The notes beneath the pieces are model-generated. The model was not told the origin of the DNA, did no database searches, and saw only the letters and a list, made by a program, of their open reading frames with translations. A stretch of 37,660 nucleotides of DNA from an uncultured Clostridia bacterium (lineage in GTDB: Bacteria; Bacillota; Clostridia; Christensenellales; Borkfalkiaceae): assembly GCA_947628675.1 (NCBI GenBank), contig CANRAR010000012.1, positions 1-37,660 of the forward strand, read 5' to 3'. Positions 24,360 to 30,937 of this stretch are shown one piece after another (position 1 is the first letter of the stretch; every line of letters begins with the position of its first letter). Made by a program: the position numbers and the translations under genes.

Positions 24360-25186
24360 TGGAGGAGAAGAAGGGAAATACAGTCGTCACCGCGGCAAAG
24401 AACGTCGCCTCCAAACTCATGAGCGTCGTCGTGCCCGCGCAGAAACAGGCAAAGGCACCTGCGCCCGCTCCCGCGCGGACGAAATTGCTCCTCGGCATCG
24501 TCAACCGCAAGGATGAGCTCAAACTCAAAGAGGTGATCGACGATTGCTCCGTCGCGCTCTCGTACACGTTCGACGGCATGGGCACGGCGCGCTCGCAACT
24601 TCTCGACTATCTCGGCATCGGCGAGACGGAGAAGACCATCGTGCTCTCCGTTATTCCCGAGACGGACGAGGAGCGCATCATGCGCAATTTGCGCCGCGAA
24701 CTCTCGCTGTATCTCGCGGGGCGCGGCATCGCATTCACCATCCCGCTCACGGGAATTTCCAAAATCGTCGCAGACGGCATCACGGGCGCTGCGACCAACA
24801 AATTAACAGATTGGGGGAAGATCATGAAGAGCAGCGATCGGAAATTCGACCTTGTTGTCGTCGCAGTGGCGGCAAATTTTGTGGATCAGGCCGTGGACGC
24901 GGCGCGTTCGGCGGGCGCGGCGGGCGGCACCATCATCCGCGCGCAGTCGATGAAGAACGACAAGGCGGAACAGTTCATCGGCATCACCCTCGTGCAGGAG
25001 CAGGAAATTTTGCTCGTCCTCACGAAGAAGGAGAACACCGAGCCCATCCTTTCGGCGCTCTCCGCAAGCGTCGGCGCGAAGACGGAGGCGGGCGGCGTCA
25101 TCTTCTCCGTCCCCGTCGATCGGACGGCGGGCATCTCCGTGGCGGACGAGGAAAAGGAGAACAAGCCCGAAGAGGAGAAGAAGTGA
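24359..25186 (+). CDS. PII-like regulatory protein, two tandem domains
   Basis: A 275-residue soluble protein. After an Ala-Pro linker (about residues 33-41) come two PII-like ferredoxin folds: residues about 42-135 (KLLLGIVNRKDELKLKEVI ... GTARSQLLDYLGIGETEKTIVLSVI) and about 157-255 (DLVVVAVAANFVDQAVDAA ... GGTIIRAQSM ... EILLVLTKKE). The second domain has the GG-TI-R-A pattern of PII-type proteins between strands 2 and 3. Canonical T-loop uridylylation residues were not seen. It starts on the last base of the DUF1538 stop codon; a PII-like protein next to DUF1538 is a recurrent arrangement in Bacillota. Probably the ligand-sensing regulator of the membrane protein. Confidence 0.75.
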   Translation: MEEKKGNTVVTAAKNVASKLMSVVVPAQKQAKAPAPAPARTKLLLGIVNRKDELKLKEVIDDCSVALSYTFDGMGTARSQLLDYLGIGETEKTIVLSVIPETDEERIMRNLRRELSLYLAGRGIAFTIPLTGISKIVADGITGAATNKLTDWGKIMKSSDRKFDLVVVAVAANFVDQAVDAARSAGAAGGTIIRAQSMKNDKAEQFIGITLVQEQEILLVLTKKENTEPILSALSASVGAKTEAGGVIFSVPVDRTAGISVADEEKENKPEEEKK

Positions 25187-25878
25187 CGCGGCTGCTTCTC
25201 ATCGGCGGCGGTGAACTCAAAAACCGCGAGACGCTGAAAATCGACGAATACATCGCCGGGGAGGCGAAAAAGATCGCGGGGGAGCGGCGCGCCTGCGGAC
25301 TGTTCATCCCGACCGCCAGCCACGACTGTATGCCCTACTACAATACCTTCCACAAGGTGTACACGGGCATTTTCGACATCAAGACCGACGTCGCACTCAC
25401 CGTCGGGCGGGAAATTGATGCCGCGAAGATGGGGGAGAAATTCGCCCGCGCCGATTTTTTGTACGTTGGCGGCGGCGATACCGTCTTCATGCTCGAAAGT
25501 TGGAAGAAGAGCGGGCTTTTGGAATTTATCCGCGCGGCGTTCGAGGGCGGAAAATTCATCTGCGGGCTTTCGGCGGGCGCCATTTGCTGGTTCGAGGAGA
25601 TGTACTCGGATTCCGTCATCGAGGGGGAATACGCGATGTTTCCCGGGCTCGGCTGGGTGAAGGGGAAAATTTCTCCCCATTACAACGAAAGAATGCTTGA
25701 CTTTGACGAGATCGTGCGCTATAATAAATATCACGCTTGGGGTTTGGAGAACGACGCCGCGCTCGAAATCGTGGACGGCGAGCCAATCAAGACCATATCC
25801 GGCAGTGGGAAAGTTTGGCTTCTCGACGGCACCTCGGGCGAAAAGGTCGTCAAGACGGAATTTGACAAGCGGGTTTGA
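25183..25878 (+). CDS. Peptidase E / S51 family peptidase
   Basis: A 231-residue protein of the class-I glutamine-amidotransferase-like peptidase S51 family (dipeptidase E, cyanophycinase relatives). The nucleophile elbow GLSAGAICW at about residues 129-137 carries the catalytic Ser, and YVGGGDTVFMLESW precedes it (about 95-108). The GTG start at 25183 overlaps the PII-like stop codon by four bases and uses AGAGGAG upstream; the longer open frame is a shadow in the previous gene. The family includes Asp-specific dipeptidases, which is the most likely activity. A promoter-like sequence within the gene (25697-25725) may serve the downstream tRNA. Confidence 0.88.
   Translation: MTRLLLIGGGELKNRETLKIDEYIAGEAKKIAGERRACGLFIPTASHDCMPYYNTFHKVYTGIFDIKTDVALTVGREIDAAKMGEKFARADFLYVGGGDTVFMLESWKKSGLLEFIRAAFEGGKFICGLSAGAICWFEEMYSDSVIEGEYAMFPGLGWVKGKISPHYNERMLDFDEIVRYNKYHAWGLENDAALEIVDGEPIKTISGSGKVWLLDGTSGEKVVKTEFDKRV
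25697..25725 (+). promoter_or_regulatory. Intragenic sigma-A promoter candidate for tRNA-Leu
   Basis: TTGACT (25697-25702) and TATAAT (25720-25725) are separated by 17 bases, inside the 3' third of the peptidase E gene and about 197 bases upstream of the tRNA. No other promoter-like sequence is visible nearer the tRNA. It may be a coincidence of coding sequence. Confidence 0.45.
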
Positions 25879-25921
25879 CCTCCGCCTCGGCTTCCCCGCC
25901 GAGTAAAAGTAGGGGCAATTT

Positions 25922-26004
25922 GCGGACGTGGCGAAATTGGCAGACGCGCAGGTTTCAGGTTCCTGTGGGAGACCATGGGGGTTCAAGTCCCTTCGTCCGC
26001 ACCA
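25922..26004 (+). tRNA. tRNA-Leu (anticodon CAG)
   Basis: A class II tRNA with a long variable arm. Acceptor GCGGACG (25922-25928) pairs with CGTCCGC (25994-26000), followed by encoded ACCA. The D-stem GCG/CGC, the T-loop TTCAAGT with stem GGGGG/CCCTT (two wobbles) and the variable arm TGG-GAGA-CCA are visible. The anticodon loop is TTCAGGT with anticodon CAG at 25956-25958. The first pair flanking the anticodon loop is T-T, so the anticodon stem is four good pairs. Confidence 0.95.
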
Positions 26005-26039
26005 AAAGAACGGAGCACCGAGCGGTGCTCCGTTCTTTT
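26004..26039 (+). terminator. 16-bp intrinsic terminator after tRNA-Leu
   Basis: A perfect 16-base stem (26004-26019 with 26024-26039) around a GAGC loop ends in four T. Its first A is also the last base of the tRNA CCA. It can also work in the opposite direction. Confidence 0.88.
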
Positions 26040-26112
26040 GGCAAAAACGAAACACCGAAGGATAAGTTTGCGGAAAAATTTTTGAGCCCAAAATATGGAT
26101 AAAATTTTCCTT

Positions 26113-26181
26113 TTTCCTTTCCCCGCCCGCGCGCGCAGTTCCCCCTTCGGGGGAACTGCGCGCGCGGGCGGGGAAAGGAAA
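26113..26181. repeat. 33-bp perfect inverted repeat
   Basis: Bases 26113-26145 are perfectly complementary to 26149-26181 with a 3-base TTC loop. The arms contain a GC-alternating block and a pyrimidine/purine tract. An equally strong hairpin could form in RNA from either strand. Function unknown. Confidence 0.85.
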
Positions 26182-26257
26182 TTTTTTGGCGCGCGGCGGG
26201 GCGGAGGGAATGGTGCACAAATTTTGCCGAGAAAAATTTTTCAGTTGCATAGCGGTC

Positions 26258-26317
26258 GTTTTTATATTTTCCGTTTTCATATTTTTGCTTTTTATACTTT
26301 TCGTTTTCATACTTTTA
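26258..26317. repeat. AT-rich tandem array, four 15-base units
   Basis: Four contiguous 15-base units fit the pattern (G/C)TTTTYATAYTTTTN: 26258-26272, 26273-26287, 26288-26302 and 26303-26317. The spacing is exact. A-tract-like runs recur every 15 bases. Confidence 0.75.
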
Positions 26318-26468
26318 TTGTATCATCCGCCGCGCTCGTTTTCGGGGACGTATGTCACAAAAAATAAAAAAATTTTTCCGCAATTTTTACGGAAAAATTG
26401 GCGAGTTTGGGCTTACGGGAAAGGCGATAGAAATGAGCCTTGGAAAGATTCACTCACCCGCGGGTAGA

Positions 26469-26516
26469 CCGCGGGTTTGGAATGAGGGGGTGTGCCGTGG
26501 GTTTGAAATGAGGAGG
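26469..26516. repeat. 22-base direct repeat pair
   Basis: CCGCGGGTTTGGAATGAGGG-type unit at 26469-26490 recurs at 26495-26516 with three substitutions. Confidence 0.7.
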
Positions 26517-26554
26517 AGATTTCTCGACTACGCTACGCTCCGCTCGAAATGACA
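26516..26554. repeat. Dispersed palindromic repeat, copy 1
   Basis: Begins GAGATTTCTCG and ends CGCTCGAAATGACA. A second copy lies between thyA and folA at 34400-34440; the cores differ but both ends are the same, as in intergenic palindromic repeats of many gut Bacillota. Confidence 0.75.
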
Positions 26555-26607
26555 TAATTATAACAGAGTGACGCGGGGGATGAGCGAAGAGCGGACTTCG
26601 TTTTTCG

Positions 26608-26644
26608 GAATTCTTCGGTCGCGCTGCTCCCGTCAGAATGACGC
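26608..26644. repeat. Second dispersed palindromic repeat type
   Basis: Begins GAATTCTTCGG and ends GTCAGAATGACGC, with ATTCT/AGAAT at the ends. Only one copy in the window; it resembles a common intergenic repeat of gut Clostridia, an identification made from memory. Confidence 0.5.
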
Positions 26645-26663
26645 GGGGGGAGAGTGAGGGGGC

Positions 26664-26684
26664 AAAAAAATGCAATATATTGCG
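26664..26684 (-). terminator. Weak terminator of the minus-strand operon
   Basis: On the minus strand, GCAATATATTGC is followed by a run of T. The stem is short, so termination strength is doubtful. It lies just after the phosphatase stop codon. Confidence 0.4.
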
Positions 26685-26689
26685 AGTTT

Positions 26690-27808
26690 TTAGGGTTTTC
26701 CGATGAAGATGAGGGGGACGAACATTTCGGCAGTCAAAGAGGCGTGGTGACCCTTGTGGCGGTGGGCGCGCTCGTGCAAGAGAAGGATGCGATTGGTCTT
26801 GCCAACGGCGATGTAGTCGCCGAGGAGGGCGGCGTTCTTGCCGTCGCCGCCGAAGTAATTCTCCTCGACGAGCGCGGCGCTTTCGTACAGTTCGTAGTCC
26901 TCGCCGTAATTTTTACGGAAGAGGGTTTCGAACTTTTGGCGGCAGTCCTGCTTCACGCGGAACGCCGCGGCGCGCGATTCCATGTAGGGCGGGGCGGCGA
27001 GGAGGGAGAGAAGTTCCTCGTCCTTGTAGAGTTCGAGATAGCCCTCAACGTCCACCTGTCCGTGGTCGGCCGTGACGATGAGGAGGGTATCGGAGAGATT
27101 TTGGAACATCGCTTCCGTCTTGGCGCTGAGCCCGCCGATGAGCGCCTTTGCCTCGGCGGAGTGTACGCCGAAGCGGTGCATGGTGGCGTCGGGCTCATCG
27201 CAGTAGGCGTAGATGAACTGTTTGCCCGCATTGCCGCAAATGGTTTGAATATGGGCGAAGAGTTCGTCGTGCGAGTGCCAGACGTAGCGGTTTTTATCGT
27301 CCTTATCCCAATATTCAGGCACGACGACGCTTGTCGTATAGTCGGTGCGGGCTTCCTCGTAGAAGGGTTTATAGGGCAGAACTTTACGGACGTAGCCCGC
27401 CTCGATGGGCTCGCCCGTATCGGCGTTGGTGCCCGGGAAGAGGTTGACGACGCTTTTGAGTTCCTCAAAATACAGGCACCAACCGAACCAACCGTGCTCC
27501 ATGGGGTACTTGTTGGTGAGGAGGGAGGTGGTCGCGTTGGTCGTCGTGGAGGGGAAGGTAGAGGTGAGCGTCTGGCGGATGTGGCGGCGCAAAAAGTCGC
27601 CCTCTTGCAAATTTACCTCGATGGGGTGGCTGCCGAGCCCGTCGAAGATGAGAAAGACGACGTTTTTATAATGTTTGTTGAGTTCCGCGGCGAGGAGGGG
27701 CAGGGTGGGCTTATCGTTGGGACAGCCCAAAAACTCCGCGAGGGTCGCGGTGATGTTGAGGATGTTGGCGTGGAAATCCGGCTTGGTGAAATGGTTTGGC
27801 ATATTCAT
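26690..27808 (-). CDS. Alkaline phosphatase superfamily hydrolase
   Basis: A 372-residue protein of the type I phosphodiesterase/nucleotide pyrophosphatase branch of the alkaline phosphatase superfamily. Metal and nucleophile motifs are visible: FLIFDGLG (about 51-58) with the first metal-binding Asp; TFPSTTTNATTSLLTNKYP (about 84-102) with the nucleophile Thr; and TADHGQVD (about 248-255) with metal-binding Asp and His. A final HxxH-like HRHKGHH segment near 350 adds the last ligand. No signal peptide is seen, so it acts in the cytoplasm. Two starts are possible (27808 and 27802); neither has a clear ribosome binding site. It follows smpB by 45 bases. Confidence 0.88.
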   Translation of the reverse strand: MNMPNHFTKPDFHANILNITATLAEFLGCPNDKPTLPLLAAELNKHYKNVVFLIFDGLGSHPIEVNLQEGDFLRRHIRQTLTSTFPSTTTNATTSLLTNKYPMEHGWFGWCLYFEELKSVVNLFPGTNADTGEPIEAGYVRKVLPYKPFYEEARTDYTTSVVVPEYWDKDDKNRYVWHSHDELFAHIQTICGNAGKQFIYAYCDEPDATMHRFGVHSAEAKALIGGLSAKTEAMFQNLSDTLLIVTADHGQVDVEGYLELYKDEELLSLLAAPPYMESRAAAFRVKQDCRQKFETLFRKNYGEDYELYESAALVEENYFGGDGKNAALLGDYIAVGKTNRILLLHERAHRHKGHHASLTAEMFVPLIFIGKP

Positions 27809-27853
27809 CGGTGTTCGTTGATTTTTCGCAAATTGGGCACATGGGGTGGGGAA

Positions 27854-28300
27854 TTACCACGATTTGGCTTCCCGATCCATGGCGCGCTTGACGTCGCGCT
27901 CCTTGAGAGCCTGCTTCTTATCGTATGTGTGCTTGCCCTTGCAGAGGGCGATCTCCACCTTGACGAGGGCGTCCTTGAAGTAGATCTTGAGGGGCACGAG
28001 GGTGTAGCCCTTCTCGTTGACCCGCCCCACGATCTTGGAGATCTCAAAGCGGTGCAAAAGAAGTTTCCGATCCTTGCGAGAATCGCGCGTGGAGAAGGCG
28101 CCGCTCTTATCGTAGAGGGCGATGTGCATATTTTTGAGGAAGATCTCGGAGCCGCGGATCTCGCAGAAACTCTCGCCGAGCGACGCCCTGCCCGCGCGAA
28201 GGGACTTGACTTCCGCGCCCTCGAGGACGACGCCCGCCTCATATTTATCCCCGATGAAGTACTCAAAGGGGGCTTGTTTGTTGACGGCGATGATCTTCAT
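27854..28300 (-). CDS. smpB: SsrA-binding protein SmpB
   Basis: Partner of tmRNA in rescue of stalled ribosomes. It has 148 residues, the usual size. The N-terminal NKQAPFEYFIGDKYEAGVVLEGAEVKSLRAG oligonucleotide-binding core and LKNMHIALYDKSG are present, and the C-terminal basic tail KKQALKERDVKRAMDREAKSW carries residues that enter the ribosome. Start ATG has GAGGAAAAGG upstream and overlaps rnr by four bases. No ssrA gene was found in the window. Order secG-rnr-smpB is the classical one. Confidence 0.97.
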   Translation of the reverse strand: MKIIAVNKQAPFEYFIGDKYEAGVVLEGAEVKSLRAGRASLGESFCEIRGSEIFLKNMHIALYDKSGAFSTRDSRKDRKLLLHRFEISKIVGRVNEKGYTLVPLKIYFKDALVKVEIALCKGKHTYDKKQALKERDVKRAMDREAKSW

Positions 28301-30378
28301 ACCTTTTCCTCAAACGAAAATTGTACTCTCCGCGCGCCCCAATCGACGCCCACGACGCGGACGCGGATGCGCTCGCCGAGGTGGAAGGTGTGCTTGGTGC
28401 CGCGGAGCAGGAAGCGCTCCTCGATGTAATCGTAACTGTCGTCGGGAAGGGTCTCCACGGGGATGAGCCCCTCGACGGTGTTATCGAGTTCGGCAAAGAT
28501 GCCGAAGGTGGTGACGCCCGAGATGGTGGCCTCGTACGTTTCGCCCACCTTGTCCTGCATATAGGCGACGATGTAGAGGGCATCGACGTCGCGCTCGGCG
28601 TCCGTCGCGTTGCGCTCGCAGAGGGACGACTGCGCGGCGGCTTCCTTCACGATATTTTGATAGAAATTTTTCGCGCGGGCGGGGTCGGTGAAACTCTCCT
28701 TGATGATGCGGTGGATGCAGAGGTCGGGGTAGCGACGGATGGGGGAGGTGAAGTGGCAGTAGCACTCCGACGCGAGCCCGAAGTGCCCGATGTTTTCGGG
28801 CGAGTAGACCGCCTTCATCATGGAGCGGAGCATGACGCGGTTGACAAGGGAGTAAAGCGGCGAGGTTTGAAGCGAGAGGAGGAGGTTGCGGTAGTCGGCG
28901 GGGGAGACGTTTTTGGGGTCGAACTTGGGCGCGACGCCCGCTTCTTTCAAAAACTCGGCAAAGTCCGACGCCTTCTCCTCGGAGGGACGTTCATGCACAC
29001 GGTAGACGAAGGGCATATTTTTCTCCGTCATAATGGTGGCGACGCTCTCGTTGGCGAGCACCATGAACTGCTCGATCATCTCGTGCGAAATTGTGCGCTC
29101 GTAGTCGGGAATGGAAATTTTTCCGTCGGCGTACAGGATCTTTGCCTCCTTGACGTCGAGGGCGATGCCGCCGCGCGCTTCCCGCGCATTTTTCAATATA
29201 TTCGTAAGTTCTACTGCGGTTTTGACGAAATCGACGAGATCGGGGTAGGTTTTGACCGCCTCACGTTCGCCGTTTGCGATGGCGGTGACGGCGGTGTACG
29301 TCATGCGGTGGCGGGAGCAAATGACGGTGGGGGCGATGCGTTTTGAAAGCACCCTGCCGCGGCCGTCTACCGTCATGAAGCAGGAGAGGGTGAGGCGCGT
29401 TTCGCCCTCATTGAGCGAGCAGATGCCGTTGGAGAGTTCCCGCGGCAGCATGGGCAGGACGCGGTCGGGAAAATACACGCTCGTGCCGCGCTTGAACGCC
29501 TCCTCCTCGAGCGCGGAGCCGCGCCTAACATAGTGGGAGACGTCGGCGATGTGGACGCCGAGGTAAAATTTGCCGTTTTTCTTTTCGATGGAGATGGCGT
29601 CGTCGATGTCGCGCGTGTCCTCGCCGTCCACCGTGATGATGAGGCGGCTGCGCAAATCTTCGCGGCCTTCGAGGGCGGAAGAGGGGACGGTCTGCGGAAT
29701 ATTTTGCGCCGCGCGGAGGACTTTCTCGGGGAACTCCTCCCGAAGGCCGTGGGCGCGGATGAGGGCGAGTTCTTCCACCGAAAAGTTGCCGTTGCTGCCC
29801 AAAATTTCGGTAATTTCGCCCGTGGGCGTCTTGCCGGCGTACGACGTGATGCGGGCGACCGCCTTCATGCCGTCCGAACAGCCGCCCGTCTTGCCCGCGG
29901 GAATGTAGACGTCCTCGAAAAATTTGCGTTCATCGGGGACGAGGTAGCCGCCCCGCTTCTCGCGGCGGAATACGCCGACGATCTCGGAATAGCCGCGGGA
30001 GAGAACGGCGAGCACTTCGCCCTCGTCGCGGGTGCGCTCCACGTGGAAGGCGAGCACGGTATCGCCGTGCAGGGCGCCTTGAAGCGAGCGGCGGGGGAGG
30101 AAGAGGTCGCCCGAGCCGTCTTCGGGGATAAAAAAGGCAAAACCGCGCTCGTTGGCGGAAATTATCCCGCGTTTGGCGCCGAATTGCTCGGCCGTTCCGT
30201 AGCGGAAACGGCTGTCCGAGAGCAGTTCACCCTCCCGCACGAGCGCGCGGAGATAGTCGCGCACGGCGAGGGCTTCGCGGCGGCCGAGGCGGAGACGGCG
30301 GGAGATCTCATCGTCCGTCATGAGGGCGAACGAGCCATCTTGAATTTTTGTTAAAAGCGATTGTTTGACGTTCAACAC
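28297..30378 (-). CDS. rnr: Ribonuclease R
   Basis: Processive 3'-5' exoribonuclease that degrades structured RNA and mRNA released by trans-translation. It has 693 residues. Order: N-terminal helix-turn-helix (about 1-60), cold-shock domains (about 65-230), RNB catalytic domain with the acidic motif GEDTRDIDDAIS (about 251-262), and a C-terminal S1 domain (about 610-690, GETYEATISGVTTFGIFAEL). The C-terminal basic tail seen in long RNase R forms is short. The first codon is a GTG at 30376-30378 next to a TTG; AGGTG is close upstream, so the TTG at 30373-30375 is an alternative. Overlaps smpB. Confidence 0.96.
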   Translation of the reverse strand: MLNVKQSLLTKIQDGSFALMTDDEISRRLRLGRREALAVRDYLRALVREGELLSDSRFRYGTAEQFGAKRGIISANERGFAFFIPEDGSGDLFLPRRSLQGALHGDTVLAFHVERTRDEGEVLAVLSRGYSEIVGVFRREKRGGYLVPDERKFFEDVYIPAGKTGGCSDGMKAVARITSYAGKTPTGEITEILGSNGNFSVEELALIRAHGLREEFPEKVLRAAQNIPQTVPSSALEGREDLRSRLIITVDGEDTRDIDDAISIEKKNGKFYLGVHIADVSHYVRRGSALEEEAFKRGTSVYFPDRVLPMLPRELSNGICSLNEGETRLTLSCFMTVDGRGRVLSKRIAPTVICSRHRMTYTAVTAIANGEREAVKTYPDLVDFVKTAVELTNILKNAREARGGIALDVKEAKILYADGKISIPDYERTISHEMIEQFMVLANESVATIMTEKNMPFVYRVHERPSEEKASDFAEFLKEAGVAPKFDPKNVSPADYRNLLLSLQTSPLYSLVNRVMLRSMMKAVYSPENIGHFGLASECYCHFTSPIRRYPDLCIHRIIKESFTDPARAKNFYQNIVKEAAAQSSLCERNATDAERDVDALYIVAYMQDKVGETYEATISGVTTFGIFAELDNTVEGLIPVETLPDDSYDYIEERFLLRGTKHTFHLGERIRVRVVGVDWGARRVQFSFEEKV

Positions 30379-30392
30379 AGCACCTATATGTA

Positions 30393-30423
30393 CAAAAGAA
30401 GGGCAGCCCCATGAGCCGCCCTT
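30393..30423 (-). terminator. Intercistronic terminator/attenuator between secG and rnr
   Basis: On the minus strand GGGCGGC (30421-30415) pairs with GCTGCCC (30407-30401) with one G-U pair, followed by TTCTTTTG. It could reduce read-through from secG to rnr. Confidence 0.5.
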
Positions 30424-30441
30424 GTATGCTTTGAGAGTTGG

Positions 30442-30753
30442 TTACGCTTGCCAAATGGCGTCGATCTGCAGGATGAAGAACACGACCGCAAGTACGCCGA
30501 GCACGATGAGGCAGATCGCCGTCCACATTTTCAGTTTGGATTCGAGGGATTTGCCCTTGTTCTTGCCGTAGAAGGTCTCGCTCGAGCCGCCGAGCGCATC
30601 GATGCCGCGGGAGTTGCCGGGCTGGATCATGATGAGCACGATGGCGGCGAGCGCCGCGATGCCCATGAGCGAAATGAGCACGATGCACACGATCTGGTGG
30701 GGCAGATAGTGCGAAGGCGCAAGCAAAGCGGACACAAAAGCTGTAAGGTTCAT
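30442..30753 (-). CDS. secG: Preprotein translocase subunit SecG
   Basis: Small subunit of the Sec translocase, stimulating SecA-driven protein export. It has 103 residues with two membrane helices (about 20-42 and 77-99) and the conserved loop GIDALGGSSETFYGKNKGKS (about 50-69), which matches the SecG G-x-G-x-F/Y signature. ATG with AAAGGAAAG upstream and its own promoter at 30791-30819. Precedes rnr and smpB. Confidence 0.96.
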   Translation of the reverse strand: MNLTAFVSALLAPSHYLPHQIVCIVLISLMGIAALAAIVLIMIQPGNSRGIDALGGSSETFYGKNKGKSLESKLKMWTAICLIVLGVLAVVFFILQIDAIWQA

Positions 30754-30790
30754 AGAAACACTTTCCTTTTATTTGCGTGATACAGGAAAA

Positions 30791-30819
30791 AGTATACCAC
30801 ACCTTTTTTGAAAAGACAA
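30791..30819 (-). promoter_or_regulatory. Sigma-A promoter for secG-rnr-smpB
   Basis: On the minus strand TTGTCT (30819-30814) and TATACT (30796-30791) are separated by 17 bases; the leader to the secG ATG is about 30 bases. Confidence 0.75.
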
Positions 30820-30896
30820 CTTTTTTTGCGCGGTTTTCCGAAATATTTGCTCAAAAAACAAATTTTCCATGTTTTCCCAAAAGCCGCGAAGAGCGA

Positions 30897-30925
30897 TTGA
30901 CAAATGCGCGGCCATGCCCTATAAT
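30897..30925 (+). promoter_or_regulatory. Consensus sigma-A promoter for panE-gltX-thyA-folA
   Basis: TTGACA (30897-30902) and TATAAT (30920-30925), 17 bases apart, match the consensus fully. The panE ATG at 30938 is only 12 bases after the -10, so the transcript should have a leader of about six bases. AAGG lies 6 bases before the ATG. Confidence 0.88.
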
Positions 30926-30937
30926 AGATAAGGCGAT

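Larger units (their letters stand above)
26040..26689. other. Gene-free, repeat-rich gap
   Basis: No supported gene. The segment contains a 33-bp perfect hairpin (26113-26181), an AT-rich array of four 15-base units (26258-26317), an AT-rich hairpin (AATTTTTCCG near 26371 with CGGAAAAATT near 26390), a pair of 22-base direct repeats (26469-26516) and copies of two dispersed palindromic repeats (26516-26554 and 26608-26644). An 11-base direct repeat TGACGCGGGGG at 26569-26579 and 26639-26649 brackets the last part. It separates the plus-strand operon from a minus-strand operon. Confidence 0.75.

Noticed and set aside
24886-26310. Minus-strand open frame of 474 codons
   Set aside because: It crosses the tRNA-Leu gene and runs opposite peptidase E; its Lys-rich start derives from the 15-base repeat array.
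26186-26467. Plus-strand frame with a hydrophobic stretch in the gap
   Set aside because: The hydrophobic part is a translation of the AT-rich tandem repeat; no binding site or conserved motif supports a gene.
26258-26516. Possible CRISPR array
   Set aside because: The repeats are contiguous or only two in number and have no regular unique spacers; no cas genes are near.
26654-28429. Plus-strand open frame of 591 codons
   Set aside because: Antisense to the phosphatase, smpB and the end of rnr, which are all clear families; no independent support.
29533-30354. Plus-strand open frame of 273 codons
   Set aside because: Antisense to rnr; no family resemblance.
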